7,399 nucleotides of DNA from Massilia sp. Its GTDB lineage: Bacteria > Pseudomonadota > Gammaproteobacteria > Burkholderiales > Burkholderiaceae_D. The stretch covers positions 1-7,399 of the forward strand of contig DOUW01000047.1 in the NCBI GenBank assembly GCA_003520365.1. Direction: 5' to 3'. The position numbers were made by a program, and so were the translations under genes. Shown piece by piece: positions 7,393-7,399 of the stretch. Below the pieces are notes generated by a model that worked only from the letters and a program-made list of their open reading frames with translations, was not told the DNA's origin and ran no database searches. Numbering within the stretch: position 1 is the stretch's first letter; each line of letters opens with the position of its first letter.

Positions 7393-7399
7393 CTCTGCT

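Overview
The window is GC-rich and reads as bacterial chromosome. Codon use is dominated by GC-ending codons (GCG, CTG, CGC, GGC), and the last ~150 bases look like a stable-RNA promoter region of a Betaproteobacterium. By recall of style only, a member of the Oxalobacteraceae (Massilia/Duganella/Janthinobacterium-like) is my best guess; no taxonomic marker gene lies in the window.

Layout. Bases 15-49 form a strong intrinsic terminator that closes whatever lies to the left. Bases 50-510 hold no gene I can support. They contain two copies of a short hairpin repeat (111-142 and 166-197) whose stems differ by compensatory changes, followed by about 300 bases of unexplained sequence. Bases 511-7220 are one tightly packed plus-strand operon of four genes. 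Bases 7221-7399 contain two tandem sigma70-type promoters facing right. The second (TTGACG, 17 bases, CATAAT) has an A-tract upstream and runs out of the window into what I infer is an rRNA or tRNA operon.

The four genes are a complete type I Wadjet (JetABCD) anti-plasmid defence system: jetA (DUF3375, kleisin/MukF-like), jetB (DUF4194, MukE/KITE-like), jetC (MukB-like SMC ATPase with Walker A, signature and Walker B motifs intact) and jetD (DUF3322 plus DUF2220/Toprim, a topoisomerase VI/Spo11-like nuclease). All four junctions overlap: jetA/jetB by 8 bases at the preferred start, and jetB/jetC and jetC/jetD by the 4-base ATGA. This implies translational coupling and coordinated complex assembly. 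In the known systems JetABC is a loop-extruding SMC complex that tests the topology and size of DNA, and JetD cuts closed circles small enough to be fully extruded. All recognisable catalytic residues are present, so the system is probably functional.

The system is a described family rather than a new one. The points that merit a second look are the covarying hairpin pair, the gene-free leader, the lack of a terminator between jetD and the downstream promoters, and the position of the defence cassette beside a probable stable-RNA operon.
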